Shown: piece by piece, positions 6,228-12,767 of the stretch
How positions within the stretch are numbered: position 1 is the stretch's first letter
Layout of the letters: every line of letters starts with the position of its first letter
Assembly (NCBI GenBank): GCA_035504175.1
Contig: DATJSJ010000165.1
Span: 1-12,903 of the forward strand
Reading direction: 5' to 3'
DNA: 12,903 nucleotides
Source of the DNA: DATJSJ01 sp035504175
GTDB lineage: Bacteria > Pseudomonadota > Alphaproteobacteria > Acetobacterales > Acetobacteraceae
Notes under the pieces: model-generated
The model's database searches: none
What the model was told of the DNA's origin: nothing
Seen by the model: only the letters and a program-made list of their open reading frames with translations
Made by a program: the position numbers and the translations under genes

Positions 6228-7556
6228 ATGAACGCCCCGCGCGACGCCGCCGGCCCACCCGAGACGGCTGCCGGGCGACCCGCCACGCCGGACCGCAGCG
6301 AAGGCCACCCGGCGTCCCGGCGCAGCGGCGCGGGTCTCGACGGCGTCAACTTCCTCATGGCCGACGTGCAGGGCGGGGTCGGCCCGTATCTCTCGATCTT
6401 TCTCGCCGGCACGCGGCACTGGCAGGCGGGGCCGGTCGGCGTCGCGATGGCGGCGGGCAGCATCGCCGGCGCGGTCTGCCAGATCCCGACCGGACTGCTG
6501 GTGGACGGCTCGCGGCACAAGCGGGCACTGTTCGCCGGCGCCGGGCTGCTGGTCGCCGCCGCCACCCTGCTGGTCGTCGTCTTCCCGGGCTTCTGGCCCG
6601 TGCTGGCGGCGCAGACCATCCTCGGCGGCGCCTCGGCGGTGATCCCGCCGGCGGTCGCCGCCCTCACCCTCGGCATCGTCGGGCAGCGGCTGATGCCGGC
6701 GCGGATCAGCCGCAACGAGGCGTTCAACCACGGCGGCACCTTCGTCGCCGCGGTGCTGGCGGGACTGTGCGGCAACGTCCTCGGCACCGACTGGATTTTC
6801 TATCTCGTCGGCATCTTCGCGGTGCTGAGCGCCCTCGCCGTGCGCCTGATCGATCCGCGCGAGGTCGATCACGACCGCGCCCGCGGCGGCGAGGCGGCGG
6901 AGCACGCCGGCCGGCCGCTGCGGATCCGCGATCTGCTCGGGCAGCGGCCGATCGCGATCTTTCTTGCCGCAGTGGTGCTGTTCCATTTCGGCAACGCGGC
7001 GATGCTGCCCTTCGCCGGCCAGGTGCTCGCGCATGTGCATCCGGGCAGCGACGCGTTGGCGCTCAGCGCCTGCATCATCTGCGCCCAGCTCGTCATGGTC
7101 GGCATTTCCTGGCTGGTCGGCCGGGCGATGGCGGCCGGCTACGGGCGCAAATCGATCTTCCTCGTTGCGTATGCACTGCTGCCGGTGCGCGGCATTCTGT
7201 TCTCCTTCACCACCAGCCCGTACGGCGTGGTGGCGATCCAGTTGCTCGATGGCGTTGCTGCCGGCATCTTCGGCGTCATCTCCATTGTCATCGCCGCCGA
7301 CCTGACCCGCGGCACCGGACGGTTCAACCTGATGCAAGGGCTGGTGGCGCTCGCCGTCGGCGCCGGCGCGTCGCTCAGCAACGCGATCGGTGGCTACGTG
7401 GTGCAGGACCGCGGCTATCCGACCGGGTTCCTGACGCTGGCCGGCATCGCCGTGCTGGCGCTGCTGTTCTTCCTGCTGCTGATGCCGGAGACCGGCGGCG
7501 CCGGCGCGCCGGCCTGGCGGCACGCGGCACCCGGCATCGGCGCCTCCGGGCGATGA
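6228..7556 (+). CDS. Major facilitator superfamily transporter
   Basis: A 442-residue inner-membrane secondary transporter with about 12 hydrophobic segments. A Pro/Ala/Arg-rich cytosolic N-tail (about 1-36) precedes the first segment. FLMADVQGGVGPYLSIFL (42-59) falls in the first helix. The MFS motif A region between helices 2 and 3 appears as TGLLVDGSRHKR (88-99), with its Gly, Asp and basic residues. A charged middle loop (about 210-240, DPREVDHDRARGG) separates the two halves, and the chain ends in LALLFFLLLMPETGG plus a short tail. The substrate cannot be predicted. It does not resemble my recollection of ArsJ, the arsenic-linked MFS protein. ATG 6228 has GGAG nine bases upstream, partly within a hairpin. 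The stop overlaps the next start (ATGA, 7553-7556), indicating translational coupling with the ArsB-like permease. Confidence 0.9.
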   Translation: MNAPRDAAGPPETAAGRPATPDRSEGHPASRRSGAGLDGVNFLMADVQGGVGPYLSIFLAGTRHWQAGPVGVAMAAGSIAGAVCQIPTGLLVDGSRHKRALFAGAGLLVAAATLLVVVFPGFWPVLAAQTILGGASAVIPPAVAALTLGIVGQRLMPARISRNEAFNHGGTFVAAVLAGLCGNVLGTDWIFYLVGIFAVLSALAVRLIDPREVDHDRARGGEAAEHAGRPLRIRDLLGQRPIAIFLAAVVLFHFGNAAMLPFAGQVLAHVHPGSDALALSACIICAQLVMVGISWLVGRAMAAGYGRKSIFLVAYALLPVRGILFSFTTSPYGVVAIQLLDGVAAGIFGVISIVIAADLTRGTGRFNLMQGLVALAVGAGASLSNAIGGYVVQDRGYPTGFLTLAGIAVLALLFFLLLMPETGGAGAPAWRHAAPGIGASGR

Positions 7557-8812
7557 TGGCGAGCTTGGCGGGCGATCCGGCGGTCGCCACCTGGGCGGTC
7601 GCGGCGCTGGCGACGGGCGGCGTGCTGTTCCGCCCCTGGCGGCTGCCGGAGGCGGTCTGGGCGATGCTCGGCGCCGCGCTGCTGGTCGCGGCCGGCCTGC
7701 TGCCCTGGGCGGCAGCGCTGCGCGCCATGGCGCGCGGCCTCGACGTCTATCTGTTCCTCACCGGCATGATGCTGCTGGCCGAGGTCGCCCGGCGGGAGGG
7801 GTTGTTCGACTGGCTCGCCGGCTTCGCGGTGCGGCATGCGCAGGGCTCGGCGCGGCGGCTGTTCCTGCTGATCTACGCCGTCGGCACGCTGGTCACGACG
7901 ATCCTGTCCAACGACGCGACGGCGGTGGTGCTGACGCCCGCAGTGTTCGCCGCCGCCCACGCCGCGGAGGCGGAGCCGCTGCCCTATCTCTTCGTCTGCG
8001 CCTTCATCGCCAACGCGGCGAGCTTCGTGCTGCCGATCTCCAATCCCGCCAACCTGGTGCTGTACGGCAACCACATGCCGCCGCTCGCCGCCTGGCTCGG
8101 GCGTTTCGCGTTGCCCTCGGTCTTGTCCGTGGTCGCCACCTACGCGGCGATCGTCTGGCTGGAGCGCGGCCACCTGCGCCAGCCGGTCGCGCGCGACATC
8201 CCGCACCGGGATCTGCCGGCGGGGGCGCGCGTGGCCGCGATCGGCATCGGCGCGACCGCGGTGCTGCTGCTCGCCGCCTCGGCCGCCGACCGGCCGCTCG
8301 GCCCACCCACCGCCGCGGCCGGCGTCATCACCGCCGCCGCGGTGCTGATCCGGCAGCGCGAGGCCCCCTGGGCGCTGCTCGGCGGCATCTCCTGGGCGGT
8401 GCTGCCGCTCGTTGCCGGACTGTTCGTGCTGGTGGCCGGGTTGGAACGCACCGGGCTGCTGGCATGGTTCGGCGCGCTGCTGCAACAGGGCGGCGCCGCG
8501 GCGAGCGCCTGGGCCGGGGGGATCGGCATCGCCGTCGTCAGCAATGGCGTGAACAACCTGCCGGCCGGGCTGATCGCCGGGCAGACGGTCACAAAAGTGG
8601 CGGTGCCGCAGACCGTGACGGACGCGCTACTGATCGGGGTCGATCTCGGCCCCAACCTTTCGGTCACCGGCTCGCTCGCGACGATCCTGTGGCTGACCGC
8701 GCTGCGGCGCGAGGGGCTGGAGGTGAGCTTCGGTCGCTTCCTGCTGCGCGGCGCGGTGGTGATGCCGCCGGCGCTGCTGCTGGCGCTGGGCGCGCGGCTG
8801 CTGATCGGCTGA
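7553..8812 (+). CDS. arsB: ArsB-type arsenite/anion permease
   Basis: A 419-residue inner-membrane protein of the ArsB/ion-transporter superfamily with about 11-12 hydrophobic segments. ArsB proteins export arsenite or antimonite by exchange with protons, or with an ArsA ATPase where one exists. Family signatures are in order: ILSNDATAVVLTPAVFAAA with Asn120-Asp121, ANAASFVLPISNPANLVLYG with Ser163-Asn164, AVVSNGVNNLPAG with Asn331 and Asn334, and GVDLGPNLSVTGSLATILWL around Asp364-Asn368. The last is the strongest ArsB-like stretch. ATG 7553 overlaps the MFS stop by four bases; the same frame is open upstream of it, but only as a shadow of the MFS gene. No arsR, arsC, arsA or acr3 is present in the window, so the arsenite substrate is an inference from family resemblance. 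Another anion is possible. The gene converges on a glycosyltransferase gene ten bases away. Confidence 0.85.
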   Translation: MMASLAGDPAVATWAVAALATGGVLFRPWRLPEAVWAMLGAALLVAAGLLPWAAALRAMARGLDVYLFLTGMMLLAEVARREGLFDWLAGFAVRHAQGSARRLFLLIYAVGTLVTTILSNDATAVVLTPAVFAAAHAAEAEPLPYLFVCAFIANAASFVLPISNPANLVLYGNHMPPLAAWLGRFALPSVLSVVATYAAIVWLERGHLRQPVARDIPHRDLPAGARVAAIGIGATAVLLLAASAADRPLGPPTAAAGVITAAAVLIRQREAPWALLGGISWAVLPLVAGLFVLVAGLERTGLLAWFGALLQQGGAAASAWAGGIGIAVVSNGVNNLPAGLIAGQTVTKVAVPQTVTDALLIGVDLGPNLSVTGSLATILWLTALRREGLEVSFGRFLLRGAVVMPPALLLALGARLLIG

Positions 8813-8814
8813 CG

Positions 8815-8833
8815 CGGGCGGCTCATCCGCCCG
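8815..8833. terminator. Bidirectional hairpin between convergent arsB and glycosyltransferase genes
   Basis: CGGGCGG (8815-8821) and CCGCCCG (8827-8833) form a perfect 7-bp stem with a CTCAT loop. The minus-strand stop codon of the glycosyltransferase (8823-8825) lies in the loop and the arsB stop ends at 8812. The symmetry suits termination from both sides, although neither side has a clear T-run. Part of the stem is coding sequence for the last glycosyltransferase residues. Confidence 0.55.
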
Positions 8834-9866
8834 GTGCAGGGAGACGCCGCAGAATGCCGTCCAGCGCCGCCGCCTGGGCCGCCGGCGAGCAATACCGCGT
8901 CACATGCTCGCGTGCCCCGGTGCCAAGATGGCCGCGCAAGCAGGCATCCTCGCGCAGCCGCCGGATCGCCGCCGCCATCGCTGCCGCGTCTCCGCACGGC
9001 ACGGCGAGGCAGGTCTCGCCCGATCGCAGATAGTCGCGGAGGCCGGGCGACTCGCTCGCGATCACCGGCTTGCCCAGGGCCATCGCCTCGAGCAGCGTGG
9101 TGACGCCGCTGGCATTGGTTGCGCGCCGCAATGGCACTACGACGATCGACGCCGATTCCAGCAGCGCGCGGTACTCCAGGTTGGCGAGTCGGGCGGGGAG
9201 GACGCACAGCGACGGCCAGCGGGCACGATCTTCGGCAATCCGGCGCGTCTTGGCGACGGCCGGCACGCCGGCGGCGGTGACGGCCTCGGCAAAGGTCTCG
9301 AAATCCCGGCCCGGATCATCCCCGACCGCGACGACGGGACCGTCGGGCCGGTCGCCTCCCGGCTGGAAAAACTCCGGATCGACGGCGTCGAGCAGAACGT
9401 GATTGGGCGCGGAACGCGGCTCCCATGTCTGAACCGCGTCTGCCAGCGCCGAGCAAACCTGCAGCACCGCGTCCGCCCGGCGCACGACCAGCCGAAGAAT
9501 ACGGTCGCGCAGCCTCCAGCTGCCTGGGATGCCGGTCTCCAAAACCACGACCCGCAGCGGCGAGCGCAGCAGCGGCCGCAGCAGCACCAGCCCGAGGGCC
9601 GCGGATTCGTAGCAGCAGAGCGCCACGGTCGGACGGCGCGACAGGGCGAGGACCAGCGTGCGCAACGGGTCGATCGCCCGCCACAGCGGATGCGCGCCTG
9701 CAAGCGGGTTGAGCGGCAGGCGATGCAGATTGGCGACGCGGGTGCGATAGCCGCATCGCGAGAGTTCGCGCGCGAGCAAGCGAAGGTCGAGTCCAGGTGG
9801 ACCCGGCTCGCCCTCCGGCCGCAGGCGCTGCGCCGGCAGGATGACGATCTCCGGCAGGCCGGTCAT
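8823..9866 (-). CDS. GT-B glycosyltransferase (family 4-like)
   Basis: A 347-residue predicted glycosyltransferase with the two-domain GT-B fold, retaining type. It would transfer a sugar from a nucleotide-sugar donor, probably onto a surface glycan at the cytosolic face of the membrane. The C-terminal donor domain carries the group-1 signature NASGVTTLLEAMALGKPVIAS, with Glu260 in LLEAMALG, followed by ESPGLRDY and LAVPCGDAAAMAAAI. The linker VLLDAVDPEFFQPG and the segment VVAVGDDPGRDFE open the second domain. The N-terminal half has the expected open such as GLDLRLLARELSRCGYRTRV. ATG 9866 is chosen because homology-like sequence starts there. An in-frame extension to 10091 runs through repeat DNA and is unlikely to be coding. 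The ribosome binding site is weak. Donor and acceptor are unknown. The neighbouring hldE, on the same strand 366 bases upstream, suggests lipopolysaccharide or another envelope glycan. Confidence 0.88.
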   Translation of the reverse strand: MTGLPEIVILPAQRLRPEGEPGPPGLDLRLLARELSRCGYRTRVANLHRLPLNPLAGAHPLWRAIDPLRTLVLALSRRPTVALCCYESAALGLVLLRPLLRSPLRVVVLETGIPGSWRLRDRILRLVVRRADAVLQVCSALADAVQTWEPRSAPNHVLLDAVDPEFFQPGGDRPDGPVVAVGDDPGRDFETFAEAVTAAGVPAVAKTRRIAEDRARWPSLCVLPARLANLEYRALLESASIVVVPLRRATNASGVTTLLEAMALGKPVIASESPGLRDYLRSGETCLAVPCGDAAAMAAAIRRLREDACLRGHLGTGAREHVTRYCSPAAQAAALDGILRRLPAPGG

Positions 9867-9906
9867 TGCGCGGTCTGCGCCTGACAGGCGAAGCCGGGGC
9901 GGAGTG

Positions 9907-10038
9907 TCCCTTCCTCGATCCGAGATTCTGCGCTCCGCGGGCGGGACGGCGTCAACGCCAAGCCCGCTTCGCGGGTCGCTGCGCGAGCGTTGACCCCGTC
10001 CCGCCCGCGGAGGCTCTGGCTTGGGATCGACAAAGGGA
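9907..10038 (-). repeat. Long palindromic intergenic element, copy A (about 132 bp)
   Basis: The arms 9933-9958 and 9987-10012 are 26 bases each and pair with a single mismatch. Weaker pairing continues outward to TCCCTTCCTCGATC on the left and GATCGACAAAGGGA on the right. The 28-base centre holds a second hairpin, CCCGC TTC GCGGG (9963-9975). Read on the minus strand the core is GGGTCAA, then GCAG, then CCCGC-GAA-GCGGG, then CTTGGCGTTGA, which aligns with copy B on the plus strand. Hence the strand given here. It resembles neither a known insertion sequence nor a coding region. Confidence 0.75.
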
Positions 10039-10069
10039 CGGGTGTGAACCTCCGGCGCTGCGAACCCGG

Positions 10070-10191
10070 CCTTTCCTCGATCCCGAGCCAAGCTGTCCGG
10101 GGTGGGAGCGGGTCAAGGCCGCCGCAGGCGCCCCGAAGGGGCTTGGCATTGAGCCGCTCACGCCCCGGACGGACCATCGCGGGTCGAGGGC
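10070..10191 (+). repeat. Long palindromic intergenic element, copy B (about 122 bp)
   Basis: The arms 10095-10116 and 10149-10170 pair at 19 of 22 positions. Weaker similarity extends outward from CCTTTCCTCGATCCCGAG (10070 on) to GGGTCGAGGG (10181-10190). The centre has a second hairpin, GCCCC GAA GGGGC (10130-10142), followed by TTGGCATTGA. It aligns along its whole length with the reverse complement of copy A but has clearly diverged, so this is not a recent duplication. Confidence 0.72.
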
Positions 10192-10207
10192 AGGCCGGAC
10201 CGGCCTG
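10191..10207 (-). terminator. Compact hairpin downstream of hldE, possible terminator
   Basis: CAGGCCGG (10191-10198) and CCGGCCTG (10200-10207) are perfect complements around a single base, so a real hairpin would open the inner pairs. It starts about 25 bases beyond the minus-strand hldE stop at 10233. That is the right place for hldE termination, but no T-run accompanies it. Confidence 0.4.
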
Positions 10208-10232
10208 AGGCGGCCGCGGAACGCCAGATCGC

Positions 10233-11768
10233 CTAACCGCGCAACCGCGCCACCGTCGCGGTGGTCGAATGCCCCGGCAGCAGGTCCGCGAGCATCACCC
10301 GCCCGCCCCAGGATTGCACCAGCGCGCCGCCCACCACCTGATCCAGCGTGTAGTCCGCGCCCTTGACCAGCAGGTCGGGATGGATCGCGTGCAGCAGGAT
10401 CTCCGGCGTGTCCTCGTCGAAAATGCAGACGAGATCGACCGCCGCCAGGCTGGCCAGCACCGCCGCCCGCGCCGCCTCCGGCTGCACCGGCCGGGTCGGG
10501 CCTTTCAGCCGCCGCACGCTCGCATCGGAGTTGAGCCCGACCACCAGCCGGTCGCAGGCCGCGCGCGCCTGCTCCAGCAGATGCACGTGGCCGGGATGCA
10601 GCAGGTCGAAGCAGCCATTGGTGAAGCCGATGCGCCAGCCGCGACGGCGCCAGCGCTCCGCCTGCTCGGCGGCCGCCTCGCGGCTGACGATCTTGCGCAG
10701 CGCCCCGCCCTGGGCGGACAGCGCCGCCAGCAGATCCGACGGCCGGGCGATCGCGGTGCCGACCTTGCCCACCACCACTCCGGCCGCGACATTGGCGAGC
10801 CGCGCCGCGACCGGCAGCTTGAGCCCGGCGGCAAGGCCGGCCGCCAGCGTCGCCACGACCGTGTCCCCGGCGCCGGAGACGTCGTACACGGCGGCCGCTT
10901 CGGCCGGGAAATGCCGCGCGCCGGTCGCATCCACCAGCGTCATGCCGTCCTCGGCCCGGGTCACCAGCACCGCGCCGAAGCCATGCGCGGCGCGCAGACT
11001 CTCGGCGGCGGCGACCAGGGCGGGCTCGCTCGAGACCTCCATGCCGGACGCTTCCGCCAGCTCACGGCGGTTCGGGGTCACGATATCGGCGCCGGCATAG
11101 CGGCTGTAATCGGCGCCCTTGGGATCGACCACCACCCGCCGCCCGGCCTGGCGTGCGGCGGCGATGATCTGGCGCGGCGTGTCGCCCGCCAGCACGCCCT
11201 TGCGATAGTCGGACAGCACGGTGACCGAGGTCGCGGCCAGTGCGTCGCGCGTGATGCGCAGCAGGCGCTCGGCAAGCTTGGGATGAATCGGGTCGACCAC
11301 CTCGCGATCGGCGCGCAGCAATTGCTGCCCCTGCGCGAGGTAGCGGGTCTTCACGGTGGTCTCCCGTGCCCCCTGCACCAAGAGCCAGGGCTCGACGTTC
11401 GGCTGGCCGCCGACCAGGCCGGTCAGATCCGATCCCGCCTGGTCGTCGCCCACCACGGAGACGAAGGCGACCGCGGCGCCAAGCCCGGTCAGGTTGCGCA
11501 CGACATTGCCGGCCCCGCCCGGCATGGCCACCTCGCGCTCGACCGTCAGGATCGGGATCGGCGCTTCCGGGCTGATCCGGCCGACCTGGCCGTAGACGTA
11601 GCGGTCGAGCATGGCATCGCCGACCACCAGAACGCTGGCGCGCGACAGCAACTGGACCGCGGCGGAGAGCTCCGCGTGCTCGCGGGCGGCATCGCCGGGG
11701 GCGTCGGCCCCGGGCCGGGGCTCCTCCTCGCCGCCGGGCGGGGCACTGCGATCCAGCCGGGCCGTCAC
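10233..11768 (-). CDS. hldE: Bifunctional heptose 7-phosphate kinase / heptose 1-phosphate adenylyltransferase HldE
   Basis: A cytosolic two-domain enzyme of ADP-heptose synthesis for the lipopolysaccharide inner core. The N-terminal ribokinase/PfkB domain phosphorylates D-glycero-D-manno-heptose 7-phosphate at C1. It shows VLVVGDAMLDRYVYG, RISPEAPIPIL, MPGGAGNVVRNL and the anion-hole motif DVSGAGDT with catalytic Asp302. The C-terminal cytidylyltransferase-like domain adds AMP from ATP. It shows FTNGCFDLLHPGHVHLLEQA with HPGH at 391-394, LNSDASVRRLKG, and the ending GHSTTATVARLRG. I chose GTG 11768 (511 residues), with AGGA about 10 bases upstream. The frame stays open to a TTG at 11825 (530 residues) and a GTG at 11795. 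Either way there is an N-terminal tail of about 40-60 charged residues before the kinase, more than the usual 10-15. The upstream phosphatase stop lies at 11835, so the two are probably one transcript. Confidence 0.95.
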   Translation of the reverse strand: MTARLDRSAPPGGEEEPRPGADAPGDAAREHAELSAAVQLLSRASVLVVGDAMLDRYVYGQVGRISPEAPIPILTVEREVAMPGGAGNVVRNLTGLGAAVAFVSVVGDDQAGSDLTGLVGGQPNVEPWLLVQGARETTVKTRYLAQGQQLLRADREVVDPIHPKLAERLLRITRDALAATSVTVLSDYRKGVLAGDTPRQIIAAARQAGRRVVVDPKGADYSRYAGADIVTPNRRELAEASGMEVSSEPALVAAAESLRAAHGFGAVLVTRAEDGMTLVDATGARHFPAEAAAVYDVSGAGDTVVATLAAGLAAGLKLPVAARLANVAAGVVVGKVGTAIARPSDLLAALSAQGGALRKIVSREAAAEQAERWRRRGWRIGFTNGCFDLLHPGHVHLLEQARAACDRLVVGLNSDASVRRLKGPTRPVQPEAARAAVLASLAAVDLVCIFDEDTPEILLHAIHPDLLVKGADYTLDQVVGGALVQSWGGRVMLADLLPGHSTTATVARLRG

Positions 11769-11834
11769 GCGGGTTTCATCCTGTCCATTCTGCACCCGCC
11801 TAGCGGTCCGGACGTCGACTGGCAAGCACGACCA

Positions 11835-12566
11835 TTACGCGAAGATGAAACCGAGGCAATCCTCCTCCAGCACCAGACAGGTCAGCCTGCCACCATAGGT
11901 GGCGCCGGTGTCGATGCCGATCCGGTTCGGCCGCACCACCGGGTCGGGCACAGGCGTATGGCCATGCACCACCACCACCGGCTGGCCCGGCGGCCCGAAC
12001 GGCTCGTCCCAGGTCAGGAACGGATCCCGGATCCACAACATGTCATGGCGTGATTGCCGCTCCAGCGGCACCTCCGGCCGGATACCGGCATGGACGAAGA
12101 GATATGGCCCCTCCACGTGCTTCACCGCGAGGTCGCGCAACCAGGTGAGATGCTCGGACGGCAGGCCGGCCGCCCAGCTGTCCGGCGGCGCATCCGCCGG
12201 CACGCCCCAGCTTCGCAGCGAGTCCTGTCCGCCGTTGTGCAGCCACAGCGCGGTCGCGTCCGGATCGGCGGTTGCCACCGCTGCCAGCATCATCTGCTCG
12301 TGGTTGCCCATCAGATTGACCACCCGGCCGACCGGCACGTCCGGGCCACGGGCGAGCAGGGCGACGACCCCGGCGCTGTCCGGGCCACGGTCGACATAGT
12401 CGCCGAGATGCAGCAGCACCGTCTCCGGCGCCGGGCGCGCGGCAAGATCGGCGGCGATCGCCGCATGGATCCGCACCAGCCGGTCGGCGCAGCCATGCAC
12501 GTCGCCGACCGCATAGACCCGCCGCCCCTCCGGAAGCCTGGCCGGCGCTAACGCGTGCGTAACCAT
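11835..12566 (-). CDS. PPP-family metallophosphatase (serine/threonine phosphatase or ApaH-like)
   Basis: A 243-residue calcineurin-like metallophosphoesterase. All metal-binding motifs of the PPP family are present in order: GDVHGC (Asp22, His24), GDYVDRGPDS (Asp56, Asp59), GNHEQM (Asn88, His89), a later FVHAGI, and VHGHTP (His201, His203). The length fits small bacterial PrpA/PrpB-type phosphatases and symmetric Ap4A hydrolases. No signal peptide or membrane segment is visible, so it should act in the cytosol. Sequence alone does not separate protein phosphatase from dinucleotide hydrolase or a metabolite phosphatase. I chose ATG 12566 (MVTHALAPARLPEG), which leaves a short lead before the first motif. 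ATG 12596 and TTG 12659 are in-frame alternatives with Pro/Ala-rich extensions. It lies just upstream of hldE on the same strand, which suggests co-expression. Confidence 0.88.
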   Translation of the reverse strand: MVTHALAPARLPEGRRVYAVGDVHGCADRLVRIHAAIAADLAARPAPETVLLHLGDYVDRGPDSAGVVALLARGPDVPVGRVVNLMGNHEQMMLAAVATADPDATALWLHNGGQDSLRSWGVPADAPPDSWAAGLPSEHLTWLRDLAVKHVEGPYLFVHAGIRPEVPLERQSRHDMLWIRDPFLTWDEPFGPPGQPVVVVHGHTPVPDPVVRPNRIGIDTGATYGGRLTCLVLEEDCLGFIFA

Positions 12567-12670
12567 GACCGGGCAGCCTAGCGAGGCAGCCGGCATGGCC
12601 GGCGCCCGCGGGCGATGCTCATGCGGTGCGCCGGCGGGCGGGCGCCTTGGTGAAAACAATGGTTGAGGCA

Positions 12671-12705
12671 GGGTCGCATTGGCCTCCGATCGCAGGATGC
12701 GACCC
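12671..12705. promoter_or_regulatory. 9-bp inverted repeat upstream of the phosphatase gene, possible operator
   Basis: GGGTCGCAT (12671-12679) and ATGCGACCC (12697-12705) are perfect complements separated by 17 bases. The centre-to-centre spacing is about 26 bases, between two and three helical turns. The site is 105-139 bases upstream of the chosen phosphatase start. It could be a dimeric regulator site or an RNA hairpin. No neighbouring regulator in this window is an obvious match. Confidence 0.4.
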
Positions 12706-12729
12706 CTTCGTCCAGGGCCTTACGGGAAA

Positions 12730-12746
12730 GGCAGGAAAACCCTGCC
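12730..12746. promoter_or_regulatory. Short hairpin GGCAGG-AAAAC-CCTGCC
   Basis: A perfect 6-bp stem with an A-rich 5-base loop, 22 bases before the ATG of the possible plus-strand ORF at 12768. It could be a terminator for an upstream transcript, a leader hairpin, or a chance pairing. CATAAT at 12759-12764 just beyond it resembles a -10 box, without a good -35 at the right distance. Confidence 0.3.
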
Positions 12747-12767
12747 GGATGAGACGGGCATAATACG

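Larger units (their letters stand above)
9867..10232. other. 366-base non-coding stretch filled by two palindromic repeats
   Basis: This gap between the glycosyltransferase and hldE shows no supported gene. Open frames here are short and run through the palindromes. Nearly all of the length is taken up by the two related elements at 9907-10038 and 10070-10191 plus the small hairpin at 10191-10207. Any promoter for the glycosyltransferase would have to lie between 9867 and 9906 or inside the repeats. Confidence 0.7.

Noticed and set aside
4967..7523. Two overlapping minus-strand open frames of about 600 codons opposite the dehydrogenase and MFS genes
   Set aside because: Low-complexity Arg/Ala/Gln peptides with no family resemblance. 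The plus strand carries clear motifs (GFGAIG, catalytic triad, MFS motif A).
6179..7552. Open extension of the arsB frame upstream through the MFS gene
   Set aside because: It would fuse an Arg-rich meaningless peptide to the permease. The ArsB-like sequence starts at ATG 7553, and the MFS frame is the real coding frame here.
6228..7556. Idea that the MFS protein is ArsJ, the arsenic-linked exporter
   Set aside because: Its N-terminal sequence does not resemble ArsJ as I remember it, and the glyceraldehyde-phosphate dehydrogenase partner of ArsJ is missing. The upstream dehydrogenase is of the D-2-hydroxyacid type.
9867..10091. N-terminal extension of the glycosyltransferase into the palindrome region
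   Set aside because: The added residues come from repeat arms and show no GT-B features, and ATG 9866 is well placed before the first strand.
9907..10191. CRISPR array or insertion sequence as an explanation of the repeats
   Set aside because: There are only two diverged, oppositely oriented copies without regular spacers, and no transposase frame or target-site duplication is visible.
10269..12053. Long plus-strand open frame opposite hldE and the phosphatase gene
   Set aside because: Antisense shadow of two firmly identified genes; the peptide is His/Gln/Arg-rich with no domain.
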